This document shows positions 6,441 to 14,830 of a stretch of DNA of 31,399 nt, piece after piece. Position numbers and translations under genes: made by a program. Below the pieces are notes generated by a model that ran no database searches, had not been told where the DNA came from, and saw only the letters and a program-made list of their open reading frames with translations. The first letter of the stretch is position 1. Every line of letters begins with the position of its first letter. The DNA is from JBFWUW01 sp050247075 (GTDB taxonomy: Bacteria; Planctomycetota; Planctomycetia; Pirellulales; JBFWUW01). The DNA lies in assembly GCA_050247075.1 (NCBI GenBank), contig JBFWUW010000073.1:1-31399 (forward strand), given 5' to 3'.

Positions 6441-9400
6441 ATGGGCGCTGGCGAAGGGATGAAATTGGGTGGTACGCCGAAACGGGCGGAGCGGGCCGGC
6501 GTTTCAATTCTTGTCAAGCAGACCGCGTTTGCCGCTTTGGTGGTCGTACTGACGGGCGGCGCATTGATGCTGGGGGGGTACTTTATTGTCCGCGGCATGT
6601 TGCGAAAAGAGATTCACCAGCGTCTGGCGCTGGCGGCGGCTGATCGACAAGCAATGGTCGCTTCGTACGTGAGCGAGCAGCAAAACCTGGTATCGCTGCT
6701 GGCTAGCCGCACGCAGTTGCGGCACCTGCTCGAACGGCACTCTTTGGGTGAATTGGACGACAATGCATTGCAACTAGGCGCCGCGCCCATCCTGCAAGAC
6801 GCCCGCGCGAGCACGCGAAACTTTATCGCGATTTCCGTGACGGACTTGAATGGCCGGGTGATCGCGTCGACGCGGCCCCTGGATCTGTACCGGGATTATT
6901 CCTCCCAGCCGGAATTCTCGTCCGGGAAACAGACGCCATCGTTGGGGCTTCCACAACGGCAAGAGGGAGGTTATCGAGCGTTCTTGACGGCTCCGGCCAC
7001 TAGCGGCAACGGGGCCTTGTTAGGCGTCTTTTTCGTCACGTTGAATGTTGACCGGCTGGACGAGTTCCTGCAGAACCGGACGGGCCTGGGGGAGACGGGC
7101 GAGGTATTGGTCGGGACGCGCACTCCAGGCGGCCTAGTTCGATATTTGATTCCACCACGGCAAAACCCGGACATCCAAGAAGTTCCGCTGGCCAACGCAC
7201 CCGCCATGGCTGCCGCCACGTTGGGAGAATCGCTCAACGAACCCGAGACTCGTAAAGACTACCGCGGCGTGGATGTGCTGGTGGCCTTTCGCCCCGTTGG
7301 CTATGGCGATTGGGGCCTGGTGGCCAAGATCGACGTGGCCGAGGCTTACGCGCCGCTGGCCAGGCACACTCGTTTGTTGCTGGCCTTGGAAACGGCCGTA
7401 TTGATCTTGGGCCTGGGGGCGTCCTACGTGGTGGCACGGCGGTTCACACGGCCGATTATTGAACTGGCGGCGGCCGCCGATCGCATTGCCGCCGGGGATC
7501 GGCAAGCGCGGGTGGAAGTGCGGTCCGACGACGAGTTGGGGCGCCTGGCCAGCGCATTCAATCAAATGGCCGAGGCCACAAACGCCAGCTACGCTACCCT
7601 GGAGCAGCGGGTCGAGGTACGTACCAGCGAACTGGCCGAGGCCAAGGCCGTGGCCGAAGCGGCCAACCGCGCCAAGAGCAGTTTCTTGGCCAACATGAGC
7701 CACGAAATTCGCACGCCGATGAACGCCGTCATCGGCATGACGGAACTGTTGCTCGACACGCGGCTGAATCAGTCGCAACGCGAATATCTCGAAATGGTCC
7801 GCGAGTCGGGCGAATCGCTGCTGTCGCTGATTAACGATATTCTCGACTTTTCCAAGATCGAAGCGGGCAAGCTCGACTTGGAAAACGCTCCCTTTGCCTT
7901 GCGCGAAAGCGTGGGCGACACGATGAAGTCGTTGGCCATGCGCGCCCACCGCAAGGGGCTGGAGCTGGCTTGCCATGTTCATCCCGACGTACCCGACAAC
8001 GTCGTGGGCGATGCGGTTCGGTTGCGGCAAATCGTGGTCAACCTGGTGGGCAATGCCATCAAGTTCACCGAGCAGGGCGAAGTTGTACTAGACGTGCGCT
8101 GCAAGCAGCAGGAACTTGGCCTGCCGATACCACCCACGAATGGACAGCCGCCAGGCACCGTGAATGGTGAAACGGTCGAGCCTGCTGGGCTTGGGGCACA
8201 GGCCGTGTTATTGCACATTTCCGTGCGAGATACCGGCGTCGGCATCACCAAGGCCAAGCAGCAGACGATCTTCGAGGCATTCGAACAGGAAGACACCTCC
8301 ACCACCCGGCGCTTTGGCGGTACGGGCTTGGGCCTGTCCATCTCACAGCGCCTGGTTGAACTGATGGGGGGCAACATTTGGGTGGAAAGCGAACCAGGCG
8401 AGGGAAGTACGTTTCATGTGACCGCCCCGGTGGTCCTTGCCAGAGACGGCGATCTGGCCGCCCGCGAGAAGCGGGCAACATTTATGGAAGGCATGCGCGT
8501 GCTGGTTGTGGACGACAACGCCACTAACCGCCTGATTCTGGACGAAATGTTGCGGAACTGGGGAATGCTGCCGACTTTGGCCGAGAGTGCCGCCGCGGGG
8601 CTGGAGTTGATGTGCCAGGCCATCTCGGACGGCAAGGATTTCGACATCGTGCTGACCGATGCTTGCATGCCCGACGAAGATGGATTTGCCTTCGCGTCAC
8701 GGATCAAGCAGGATTCGCGTCTTGACAGCACGATCATCATGATGCTCTCCTCGAGCGAGCGGCCGGGGACGCTGCAACAGTGCGAGGAATTGGGCCTGCG
8801 CGCCCACTTGATGAAGCCGGTCAAGCAGTCCGATCTGTTCGATGCCATCGCCGCCGAGGTTTGCGTGACGCCGCTGGCGGCCGAGGAAGCGGCCCGCGTG
8901 GTGCCCGTCAGCAAGGTGCGGCCACTGCGGATTCTGTTGGCCGAGGATAGCCTGATCAATCAAAGGCTGGCGGTGGCGTTGCTGGAGAAATGGGGGCATA
9001 ACGTAACGGTCGCCAACAACGGCCGCGAAGCGGTGGCGGCCTCTTCGGTCGAAAGTTTCGACTTGATCTTGATGGACTTTCAAATGCCGGAGATGGACGG
9101 GCTGGAAGCGGCCTCCGCCATTCGCCAGCGCGAGGAGCAAACCGGCATGCATGTGCCGATCATTGCCTTGACGGCCCATGCCATGAAAGGCGACCGGGAG
9201 CAATGCCTGGCCGCGGGCATGGATGGCTACGTCTCGAAGCCGATCCGCTCGGCGGAACTGTTGGCCGCCATGGAGGAGCTACTGCCGTTTTCGTCCGCGC
9301 CAGCCGCCGAGCCGAGCGACTCGCCAGAGTTGGGCAAGACGCAAGAACCCGCTCTAAATTGGGCCGAAGCGGTTGCCAATATAGGCGGCGATGAGAATAT

Positions 9401-9689
9401 CTTGATCTCCGTAGCGCAAGCCTTCTTGCATGAGTGTCCGACGATCATCGCGGATATCAACGAAGCGGTGGCCAGCGAGCAATTTGATAAGGTGCGGCGC
9501 GGTGCGCACAAACTCAAGGGGTCGGTCGATTATTTTGGCTTCGCAACCGCCCGCGATGCCGCGGCCGTCCTAGAGGCCGCCGCGCGCGAGCAAGACCTGG
9601 CGGAGGTCCGGCAAGTATGGCCTGGATTAAAACAGGTCTTGCAACGTCTGCTGGCCCAGTTGGCCCAACGCTGTGGGTCACCGAGTTAA
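6441..9689 (+). CDS. Hybrid sensor histidine kinase with two receiver domains and Hpt
   Basis: This 1082-residue protein is a complete membrane phosphorelay. A first transmembrane helix (about 29-51) and a second (about 311-332) bracket an extracytoplasmic Cache-like sensor (about 55-305). Then follow HAMP (333-385), a coiled linker, HisKA with MSHEIRTPMNAVIG (phospho-acceptor H421), and HATPase_c with the N box NLVGNAIKF (534-542), DTGVGI (597-602) and FGGTGLGLSIS (625-635). Receiver 1 (about 685-805) has the acidic pair D691/D692 and D740 in LTDACMP. Receiver 2 (about 828-948) has E835/D836 and D879 in LMDFQMP. The C-terminal Hpt domain has H1023 in GAHKLKGS. All key residues are present, so phosphate can pass His-Asp-His. 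No separate response regulator is adjacent, and the output is unknown. The start could be 6441 or 6459; neither has a clear ribosome binding site. Confidence 0.93.
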   Translation: MGAGEGMKLGGTPKRAERAGVSILVKQTAFAALVVVLTGGALMLGGYFIVRGMLRKEIHQRLALAAADRQAMVASYVSEQQNLVSLLASRTQLRHLLERHSLGELDDNALQLGAAPILQDARASTRNFIAISVTDLNGRVIASTRPLDLYRDYSSQPEFSSGKQTPSLGLPQRQEGGYRAFLTAPATSGNGALLGVFFVTLNVDRLDEFLQNRTGLGETGEVLVGTRTPGGLVRYLIPPRQNPDIQEVPLANAPAMAAATLGESLNEPETRKDYRGVDVLVAFRPVGYGDWGLVAKIDVAEAYAPLARHTRLLLALETAVLILGLGASYVVARRFTRPIIELAAAADRIAAGDRQARVEVRSDDELGRLASAFNQMAEATNASYATLEQRVEVRTSELAEAKAVAEAANRAKSSFLANMSHEIRTPMNAVIGMTELLLDTRLNQSQREYLEMVRESGESLLSLINDILDFSKIEAGKLDLENAPFALRESVGDTMKSLAMRAHRKGLELACHVHPDVPDNVVGDAVRLRQIVVNLVGNAIKFTEQGEVVLDVRCKQQELGLPIPPTNGQPPGTVNGETVEPAGLGAQAVLLHISVRDTGVGITKAKQQTIFEAFEQEDTSTTRRFGGTGLGLSISQRLVELMGGNIWVESEPGEGSTFHVTAPVVLARDGDLAAREKRATFMEGMRVLVVDDNATNRLILDEMLRNWGMLPTLAESAAAGLELMCQAISDGKDFDIVLTDACMPDEDGFAFASRIKQDSRLDSTIIMMLSSSERPGTLQQCEELGLRAHLMKPVKQSDLFDAIAAEVCVTPLAAEEAARVVPVSKVRPLRILLAEDSLINQRLAVALLEKWGHNVTVANNGREAVAASSVESFDLILMDFQMPEMDGLEAASAIRQREEQTGMHVPIIALTAHAMKGDREQCLAAGMDGYVSKPIRSAELLAAMEELLPFSSAPAAEPSDSPELGKTQEPALNWAEAVANIGGDENILISVAQAFLHECPTIIADINEAVASEQFDKVRRGAHKLKGSVDYFGFATARDAAAVLEAAAREQDLAEVRQVWPGLKQVLQRLLAQLAQRCGSPS

Positions 9690-9880
9690 GGCGGTTGGCT
9701 GGGAAGGATCGCAGACGCCACTTTGGGGGGCTTTTTGCTTGACTGATCCGCATGAACATGAAAGACTCAAGCTGGCGGCGCATTCGATTGCCGTCTTAAC
9801 ATTCCTTGGGTGACTAGGGCAGGCAGTGGTGCGTGTGTACGCTCAAGGTGATATGGCAGAAATTTCACGGGTAATTCCTC

Positions 9881-11641
9881 ATGCCGATTCAGGCTACGTG
9901 CGGATGCGGTAGAACGCTGAATGCCAAGGACGAATTGGCGGGGCGGCGCGTAAAATGTCCGGGATGTGGGCAAGGGGTCCAGATACCGGGGGGGGCGGCA
10001 GCGCCTGCCCAGCCCCGGCAACAGGCTGCCCCTCCTCGACAGGCCGCGGCTCCCACGCATCCACAACAGCAACAGCCCCAGCACCCTCAGCAGGCGCATG
10101 GCAGCCACCCAAATATGCAGCCCGGTTTTGGGGGCATGGGCATGCCGGGAATGGGTATGCCTGGCATGGGCATGCCCGGTATGGGAATGCCGGGGATGCA
10201 GCCCGATATGTCGGGCATGGGAATGTTGGGCATGCCTGGAGCGGGCATGCAAGGTGGCGGCATGCTGGGAGGTGACCTGTCGGGAATGCAGATGGGGCAA
10301 ATGGGCATGCCGGGGATGGGTATGCCCGGAATGGGAATGCCCGGCGCACAATTTGGCGCTGCGCCAGCCAGACGGCGGAAATCGAACAAGATGCCTCTCA
10401 TTTTGGGGTTGGCCGGCGGCGGGGTCGTGGTGCTAATTCTGTTGGTCGTGGCCGTTAAAGTGGTGATGAACCTCTTCAGTTCCGACACCATCGCCCAAAA
10501 TACGCCCCCCGCCACTCCATCCGCGGCACCGGCCACGCCGACCACGACGAACCCCGCGCCAACCCCAACGCCGGCCGAAACACCTGGTGCGACACCGGCG
10601 ACGACTCCGGCCGCCGGCACGCCAACCACCGGGTCAACTCCGGCAGGCGTGCCCGCGACCGGTACTCCGTCACCGACGGGAGCCCCTCCGACGGCAGGCA
10701 CACCGACAGCCGGTACACCCACCGCGGGAGACCCTGCTTCTGGTTCTCCAGCCACGGGCACGCCATCGGGGTCATCACCCGCGGCCGGTACGCCCCCGGC
10801 CAGCGGTGGCAATCCCCCGACAGGTTCCAAGCCCAGCGGTTCCGGCAAACTGCCGCGCGTGGAAAAAGGAAAGGATGGCAACTTCGTCGTGTTCATCGAC
10901 GACGAGCGTCCTCCCGCCAAAGGGCCGGCCATGGCCGACATCAGCCGCACGTTGGAAGGCTGGCGGACCGGCACGGGAAACACCATGCCGGCCAAGGGCC
11001 TCAAGACCTTCAAAGACCACCGCGAGGCCTACGGCTACGGTTGGCTGGTGGAATTGCTGCCGCACTTGGGGTATCAGGCCGACTACGAATCCATTGATTT
11101 CAAGGCGACCTGGGCCAACGATACCAGTGCCCTGCAGTACAAGGCGATTCCAGAATTCCTCAATCCGGCCAACCCCGATTATCGCATCGACTACCATCGT
11201 TTTGAGAAGATGGCCGTCACCCATTTCGTCGGCATGTCGGGCCTGGAAGACAGCCGGGTCGCCGTCAACGCCACCGACTTGCCCCGTTCCGATCCGCGGG
11301 CTGGCGTATTTGGCTACGAGTCGATCGCCAAGGCCTCGGAAATTACCGACGGACTGAGCCAAACGATCATGGTGATCGGCTCGGGGGGCCAGTCGGGACC
11401 GTGGATTGCCGGGGGCGGTGCCACCATCCGCGGAGTGCGCGGCAAAGACTACTTCGATGAGCTGACGGGTTTCGGCTCGAAAGGCCTCGCCAATAAAGGC
11501 GCTTTGGTGATGATGGCAGACGGCTCGATCAAGGCTCTCTCGGCCGAGATCGACCCCAAGGTCTTTCGCTCGCTATGCACGATCCACGGTTCGGACACGG
11601 TAGATCTAGACAGCCTCGGCGACAAGTTGGCTAATCCGTAG
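9881..11641 (+). CDS. Zinc-ribbon/Met-rich/transmembrane protein with DUF1559-like C-terminal domain
   Basis: The 586-residue product has an unusual modular layout. Residues 1-35 form a zinc ribbon with C7, C9, C26 and C29. A Gln/Pro-rich stretch (41-80) leads to a Met-Gly-Pro repeat with 23 methionines in residues 86-155. A basic patch (RRRK, 164-167) precedes one transmembrane helix (about 171-197), so the N-terminal part should face the cytoplasm. A Pro/Thr/Ala linker of over 100 residues (208-322) then carries the final domain (about 336-570) outside. That domain resembles DUF1559/SBP_bac_10: YGWLVELLPHLGYQ, the GVFGYESIAKASEITDGLSQ region, and ALVMMADGSIKALS. Typical DUF1559 proteins instead start with a pilin-like leader, which is absent here. 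The function is unknown; a sensor or scaffold across the membrane is inference. Confidence 0.75.
   Translation: MPIQATCGCGRTLNAKDELAGRRVKCPGCGQGVQIPGGAAAPAQPRQQAAPPRQAAAPTHPQQQQPQHPQQAHGSHPNMQPGFGGMGMPGMGMPGMGMPGMGMPGMQPDMSGMGMLGMPGAGMQGGGMLGGDLSGMQMGQMGMPGMGMPGMGMPGAQFGAAPARRRKSNKMPLILGLAGGGVVVLILLVVAVKVVMNLFSSDTIAQNTPPATPSAAPATPTTTNPAPTPTPAETPGATPATTPAAGTPTTGSTPAGVPATGTPSPTGAPPTAGTPTAGTPTAGDPASGSPATGTPSGSSPAAGTPPASGGNPPTGSKPSGSGKLPRVEKGKDGNFVVFIDDERPPAKGPAMADISRTLEGWRTGTGNTMPAKGLKTFKDHREAYGYGWLVELLPHLGYQADYESIDFKATWANDTSALQYKAIPEFLNPANPDYRIDYHRFEKMAVTHFVGMSGLEDSRVAVNATDLPRSDPRAGVFGYESIAKASEITDGLSQTIMVIGSGGQSGPWIAGGGATIRGVRGKDYFDELTGFGSKGLANKGALVMMADGSIKALSAEIDPKVFRSLCTIHGSDTVDLDSLGDKLANP
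10136..10345 (+). repeat. In-frame coding repeat encoding Met-Gly-Met-Pro-Gly units
   Basis: This stretch of the gene above is a degenerate tandem repeat with a 15-base unit encoding GMGMP. The unit is rich in the palindrome GCATGC. It appears as two clean blocks (about 10136-10200 and 10301-10345) with a more diverged middle. Codon-level differences between units show that it is not a recent duplication. Copy number may vary between strains because of slippage. Confidence 0.8.
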
Positions 11642-11728
11642 TCTGCTTTCCATATGTTGCATTTCGCGTTATTCGGGCCGTTGGCGTTTCGCCGATTGTG
11701 TATCCGCTTCACTCCTTGGGGTTTTTCA

Positions 11729-13177
11729 ATGCGCTCGGCCATTCGCGGTCTGCTCTGTTGCTGTTTACTGGCGAGCTTCGCCGCGTCCGCCCAGGCCGAT
11801 GTGTTGTTGTATAAGTACCGGCGGGGCAGGGCGATCGTGCTGCAAGGCAAAGTGACCATCAACCCTGGCAAGACGGTTACTTTCAAGCATCCTGAGTTTT
11901 CGGATCCGCTTTATTTTGCCCTCGACCAGATCGAACATTACAAGGCCCCCACGATCCAAGAGCAATTCCTCAAGCGGCTGGGTCCGGCCAAGCGGGCCAA
12001 CAACGCCAACGAGCTGTTTGAGGTGGGCATTTGGGCCCTCAAGCACGGTCTGTTGACCGAGTTTTATGAGATCGTCAACGACACCTTGGCCTTGGAACCG
12101 GGCCATGCGCGGGCGCTCAACGTGCTGTCGATGCGCGAGAAGATCAAGCGCAAGCTCCCCGAACCGACCCAGCAAGAGGCTGAAATGCGGGCTTTGGTCA
12201 AACGGGCCGATATGAAGATCGACACCAGCGAACATTTTATCTTGATGCACGACACGCCCGACAAGCCCAAGGAGGGCCACAAGAAGAAGCGGTCGGCGGA
12301 ACGGCTGGAACTGCTGGAAAAAGTCTATGAGAGCTTTCTACTGTTGTTTTTCGCCAATGGCGTGCAGTTGGAGATTCCCACCGAGAAGCTCAAGGTCGTG
12401 CTGTTCAACGAATACAAGGATTTCAAGGACTTTTCCGTCGCCCTCAATCCTTCGCTGGCCAGTGCCGCCGGCTTTTGGGACGAGCGCAACAATACCGCCA
12501 TCTTTTTCGACTACAGCTCGCGCGAGGAATTGAAGGAAATTTTGGAGATTGCTGGTGAAATGGAGGAGCAGGCCAATGACATGATCCGCTCCAAGGATCC
12601 CCGCGCCGGCACCATCAAGCGTTTTGCCAAAACCCTCAACCTTATTGGGCTTATCCAGCAAGAGAATGGCGATGTGGAGGTGGTGTCGCACGAATGCACC
12701 CACCAGATGGCCGGCAACACGGGCTTGCTTCCCAAGGGAGTGCGAATTCCCTCGTGGGTCCACGAAGGGCTAGCCACCTACTTTGAGGCCCCGGCCGATG
12801 CCAGTTGGTCCGGCATCGGCGCGGTCAATGAACGCCGCCTCAGCCTGTACAAAGTGCTGGAGCCGCTGGCCAAGATTGACATGCTCGTCGGCGACCAGAA
12901 CTTCGACTTTGCCGGCAACCATATCGCGGTGGAGCATGGCTATAGCCAGGCCTGGTCAATGACGCATTTTCTCATGGAGACCCGGTTTCATAAGCTGTTC
13001 GAGTTTTACCGAGTCTTGGGGGAAATGCCTCGCGATCTGGAACTAAGCCCCAAGGTTCTCAATGCGCTCTTTACTCGCTGTATCGGCGACATGAAAGAAA
13101 TCGAACAGGAATGGAGGCGCTACATGCGGGCGCAAAAGACGGACCTGGACAAAATCCTGGATAAGGAAAAACTGTAG
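11729..13177 (+). CDS. Exported HExxH metallopeptidase-like protein (DUF1570 type)
   Basis: The 482-residue product starts with a signal peptide (MRSAIRGLLCCCLLASFAAS, cleavage probably after AQA near residue 23). The N-terminal third is not a domain that I recognise. The C-terminal half contains the zinc-peptidase motif HECTH at 321-325 and, 21 residues later, E346 in WVHEGLATYFEAP. This is the gluzincin arrangement of two His ligands, a catalytic Glu (E322) and a third Glu ligand. DUF1570 proteins of planctomycetes share this pattern. The start at 11729 puts the leader first; the frame opens at 11654 without added support. The gene follows the DUF1559-like gene by 87 bases in the same direction and may be cotranscribed. 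Substrate is unknown; peptidase activity is inferred from the motif. Confidence 0.8.
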   Translation: MRSAIRGLLCCCLLASFAASAQADVLLYKYRRGRAIVLQGKVTINPGKTVTFKHPEFSDPLYFALDQIEHYKAPTIQEQFLKRLGPAKRANNANELFEVGIWALKHGLLTEFYEIVNDTLALEPGHARALNVLSMREKIKRKLPEPTQQEAEMRALVKRADMKIDTSEHFILMHDTPDKPKEGHKKKRSAERLELLEKVYESFLLLFFANGVQLEIPTEKLKVVLFNEYKDFKDFSVALNPSLASAAGFWDERNNTAIFFDYSSREELKEILEIAGEMEEQANDMIRSKDPRAGTIKRFAKTLNLIGLIQQENGDVEVVSHECTHQMAGNTGLLPKGVRIPSWVHEGLATYFEAPADASWSGIGAVNERRLSLYKVLEPLAKIDMLVGDQNFDFAGNHIAVEHGYSQAWSMTHFLMETRFHKLFEFYRVLGEMPRDLELSPKVLNALFTRCIGDMKEIEQEWRRYMRAQKTDLDKILDKEKL

Positions 13178-13278
13178 TCTCGTCCCACCCTCGTCAACCG
13201 GCGGCCGGCCCTCTAGAATGACTGGCAAGACGGCCAGCGTGGCCGGTTGTTCGCCAGGTACTTGCGGTAGGTCGTGAC

Positions 13279-13479
13279 GTGGAAATCATCTTCAACGGCG
13301 AGCCCCGCCAGTTTTCGGACGGCATGACCGTGGCCCAGTTGCTGCATGAGTTGCAACTCAATCCCCGGTACCTGGCCGTTGAACTTAATCTGCATGTCGT
13401 CCCCAGGGCGCAGCATGCGGAGCGGACATTGCAGGCCAATGACCGGCTGGAGGTCGTTACCCTTGTCGGCGGCGGATGA
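13279..13479 (+). CDS. thiS: Sulfur carrier protein ThiS
   Basis: This 66-residue ubiquitin-fold protein carries sulfur as a C-terminal thiocarboxylate for synthesis of the thiamin thiazole ring. The start region MEIIFNGEPRQF, the TVAQLLHELQLNPRYLAVELN segment and the C-terminal LVGGG ending are all typical, and the required terminal Gly-Gly is present. The start codon is GTG, with a weak TAGGT ribosome binding site eight bases before it. thiG, its functional partner, follows after 113 bases in the same direction. thiF, thiH/thiO and thiC are not in the window. Confidence 0.92.
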   Translation: MEIIFNGEPRQFSDGMTVAQLLHELQLNPRYLAVELNLHVVPRAQHAERTLQANDRLEVVTLVGGG

Positions 13480-13510
13480 TTTCTTCCGCGGCGGTCCGGT
13501 TAAACTCGAT

Positions 13511-13556
13511 CGTTTCCTTAGCAAGTTGTCCCCCGTTTCTTTAGCAAGTTGTCCCC
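13511..13556 (+). repeat. Two exact-length 23-bp tandem copies between thiS and thiG
   Basis: CGTTTCCTTAGCAAGTTGTCCCC at 13511-13533 repeats at 13534-13556 with a single C-to-T difference. It lies in the thiS-thiG spacer, about 36 bases before the thiG ATG. It could be a simple duplication or a paired protein- or RNA-binding site. It is too short and too few in copies for a CRISPR array. Confidence 0.85.
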
Positions 13557-13592
13557 CAGATACGCCGCATCACCGCGAGACTGAAACCATCC

Positions 13593-14429
13593 ATGATTAT
13601 CGACGACATTGCCGCGGACACGTTTCGCCTGGGGAATCACACCTTCACTAGCCGGTTGATCGTCGGGACGGGCAAGTACTCGTCGTATGATCTGATGGCC
13701 CAATCGCTGGATGTATCGGGCTGCGAGTGTATTACCGTGGCCGTCCGCCGAGAGCGGCTGATCGACAGCCAGGGCCGCAATATCTTGGACTTCATCGACA
13801 CGAGCCGCTATACGCTGCTCCCCAACACGGCTGGCTGTTTCACCGCCGAAGACGCGGTGCGGGTGGCCCGCCTGGGGCGAGAGATTTTGCTGGGCTTGGA
13901 GAACCCCGGTGCCGACTGGGTGAAGCTAGAGGTGCTGGGTGACACCAAGACCTTGCTGCCCGACCCTATCGCCACGCTGCGGGCCACCGAACAGCTCGTG
14001 GCTGAGGGATTTCAGGTGTTGTGTTACACCACCGACGACCCCATGACCGCGCGGCGGCTGAAAGAAGCGGGTGCCACCAGCGTCATGCCGGCAGGCAGTC
14101 CCATTGGATCGGGTCAAGGCATTCTCAATCCCAACAACATCCGTATTTGCTTGGAGTACCTCAAAGAGGGCGACCCCGATTACCCGGTGATCGTCGATGC
14201 GGGTGTCGGTACGGCGAGCGATGTCACGGTGGCGATGGAGCTAGGCGTCGACGGGGTCCTGCTCAATACAGGCATTGCCCACGCCGCCGACCCCGTGAAC
14301 ATGGCCCGGGCCATGAAGGCCGGTATCGAAGCGGGCCGGCTGGCGCATCTTTCAGGCCGCATACCCAAAAAACTGTATGCCACGGCCAGCAGCCCAAACG
14401 AAGGCCGCATAACTCCGACGGCCGGCTAA
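13593..14429 (+). CDS. thiG: Thiazole synthase ThiG
   Basis: The 278-residue product is ThiG, the TIM-barrel enzyme that condenses 1-deoxyxylulose 5-phosphate, dehydroglycine and ThiS thiocarboxylate into the thiazole phosphate of thiamin. Family signatures are visible: SRLIVGTGKYSSYDLM (20-35), TLLPNTAGCFTAEDAVR (74-90), DWVKLEVLGD with the Schiff-base lysine K111 (108-117), MPAGSPIGSGQGI (about 166-178), PVIVDAGVGTASD (about 196-208) and LLNTGIAHA. The length is slightly above the usual 255-265 because of a C-terminal tail. The ATG at 13593 gives the expected N terminus. Together with thiS this forms the thiazole branch; regulation by a TPP riboswitch is not visible upstream. Confidence 0.95.
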   Translation: MIIDDIAADTFRLGNHTFTSRLIVGTGKYSSYDLMAQSLDVSGCECITVAVRRERLIDSQGRNILDFIDTSRYTLLPNTAGCFTAEDAVRVARLGREILLGLENPGADWVKLEVLGDTKTLLPDPIATLRATEQLVAEGFQVLCYTTDDPMTARRLKEAGATSVMPAGSPIGSGQGILNPNNIRICLEYLKEGDPDYPVIVDAGVGTASDVTVAMELGVDGVLLNTGIAHAADPVNMARAMKAGIEAGRLAHLSGRIPKKLYATASSPNEGRITPTAG

Positions 14430-14470
14430 ATTGGTTGCCTCTGATAGTGATACTTGGTAATCGTTGAAAG

Positions 14471-14700
14471 TTGGCCTGTAAGGCCAAGGGATTCTAGCCC
14501 TGGGTCCAGCGACGCAGTCGCGCAGACCCAGGGTTGCGTTGCGAAATATTCGTCGTATGTCCCTGAAGGGGACAAGGAACCGCAATGCTCGGTTCCCGTG
14601 GCCCTACAGGCCACACAACAAATTTTCTTGGCGGTTGACCCTGGGTTTCGTGGCGTTGCCACTCAACCCAGGGCTAGAATCCTTCAGCCCTACAGGCTGA
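14471..14700 (+). repeat. Composite hairpin element 2 (six or more hairpins, inverted ends)
   Basis: The element fills most of the thiG-nadB gap. In order it contains: outer hairpin TTGGCC-TGTAA-GGCCAA (14471-14487); a long hairpin CCCTGGGTC (14498-14506) with GACCCAGGG (14525-14533) around an inner GCGAC-GCA-GTCGC; the core TTCGTCGTA (14549-14557); GTCCC-TGAA-GGGGAC; GGAACCG with CGGTTCC; GTGGCC-CTACA-GGCCAC (14598-14614); a second long hairpin CCCTGGGTT (14639-14647) with AACCCAGGG (14665-14673) around GTGGC-GTT-GCCAC; and outer hairpin TCAGCC-CTACA-GGCTGA (14684-14700). The outer and long hairpins are inverted counterparts joined to GATTCTAG. No reading frame is credible. The rest of the gap (14701-14830) shows nothing clear. 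Confidence 0.8.
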
Positions 14701-14830
14701 GATCATTCAACAAATGAACCAACGTTCCTCGGCGTACAGTCACCGAGTTACCCTAAGATGCCTGGAATTCCGCACAGACAAACGCGCGTGGCACGTCCGA
14801 CGGTTCGTTCTCATCCAAGCCAACTCTCCC

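Noticed and set aside
10087..11013. 308-codon minus-strand frame with repeated Val-Gly-Val-Pro units
   Set aside because: The elastin-like repeats are the reverse reading of the Pro/Thr linker and Met-rich repeat of the real plus-strand protein.
13511..13556. CRISPR-like repeat
   Set aside because: Only two abutting copies with no spacer and no cas gene; it is a simple tandem duplication.
14471..14700. tRNA, riboswitch or known small RNA
   Set aside because: The hairpins do not form a cloverleaf and no thiamin-box or other riboswitch core is recognisable; the repeated modular plan fits a mobile or repeat element better.
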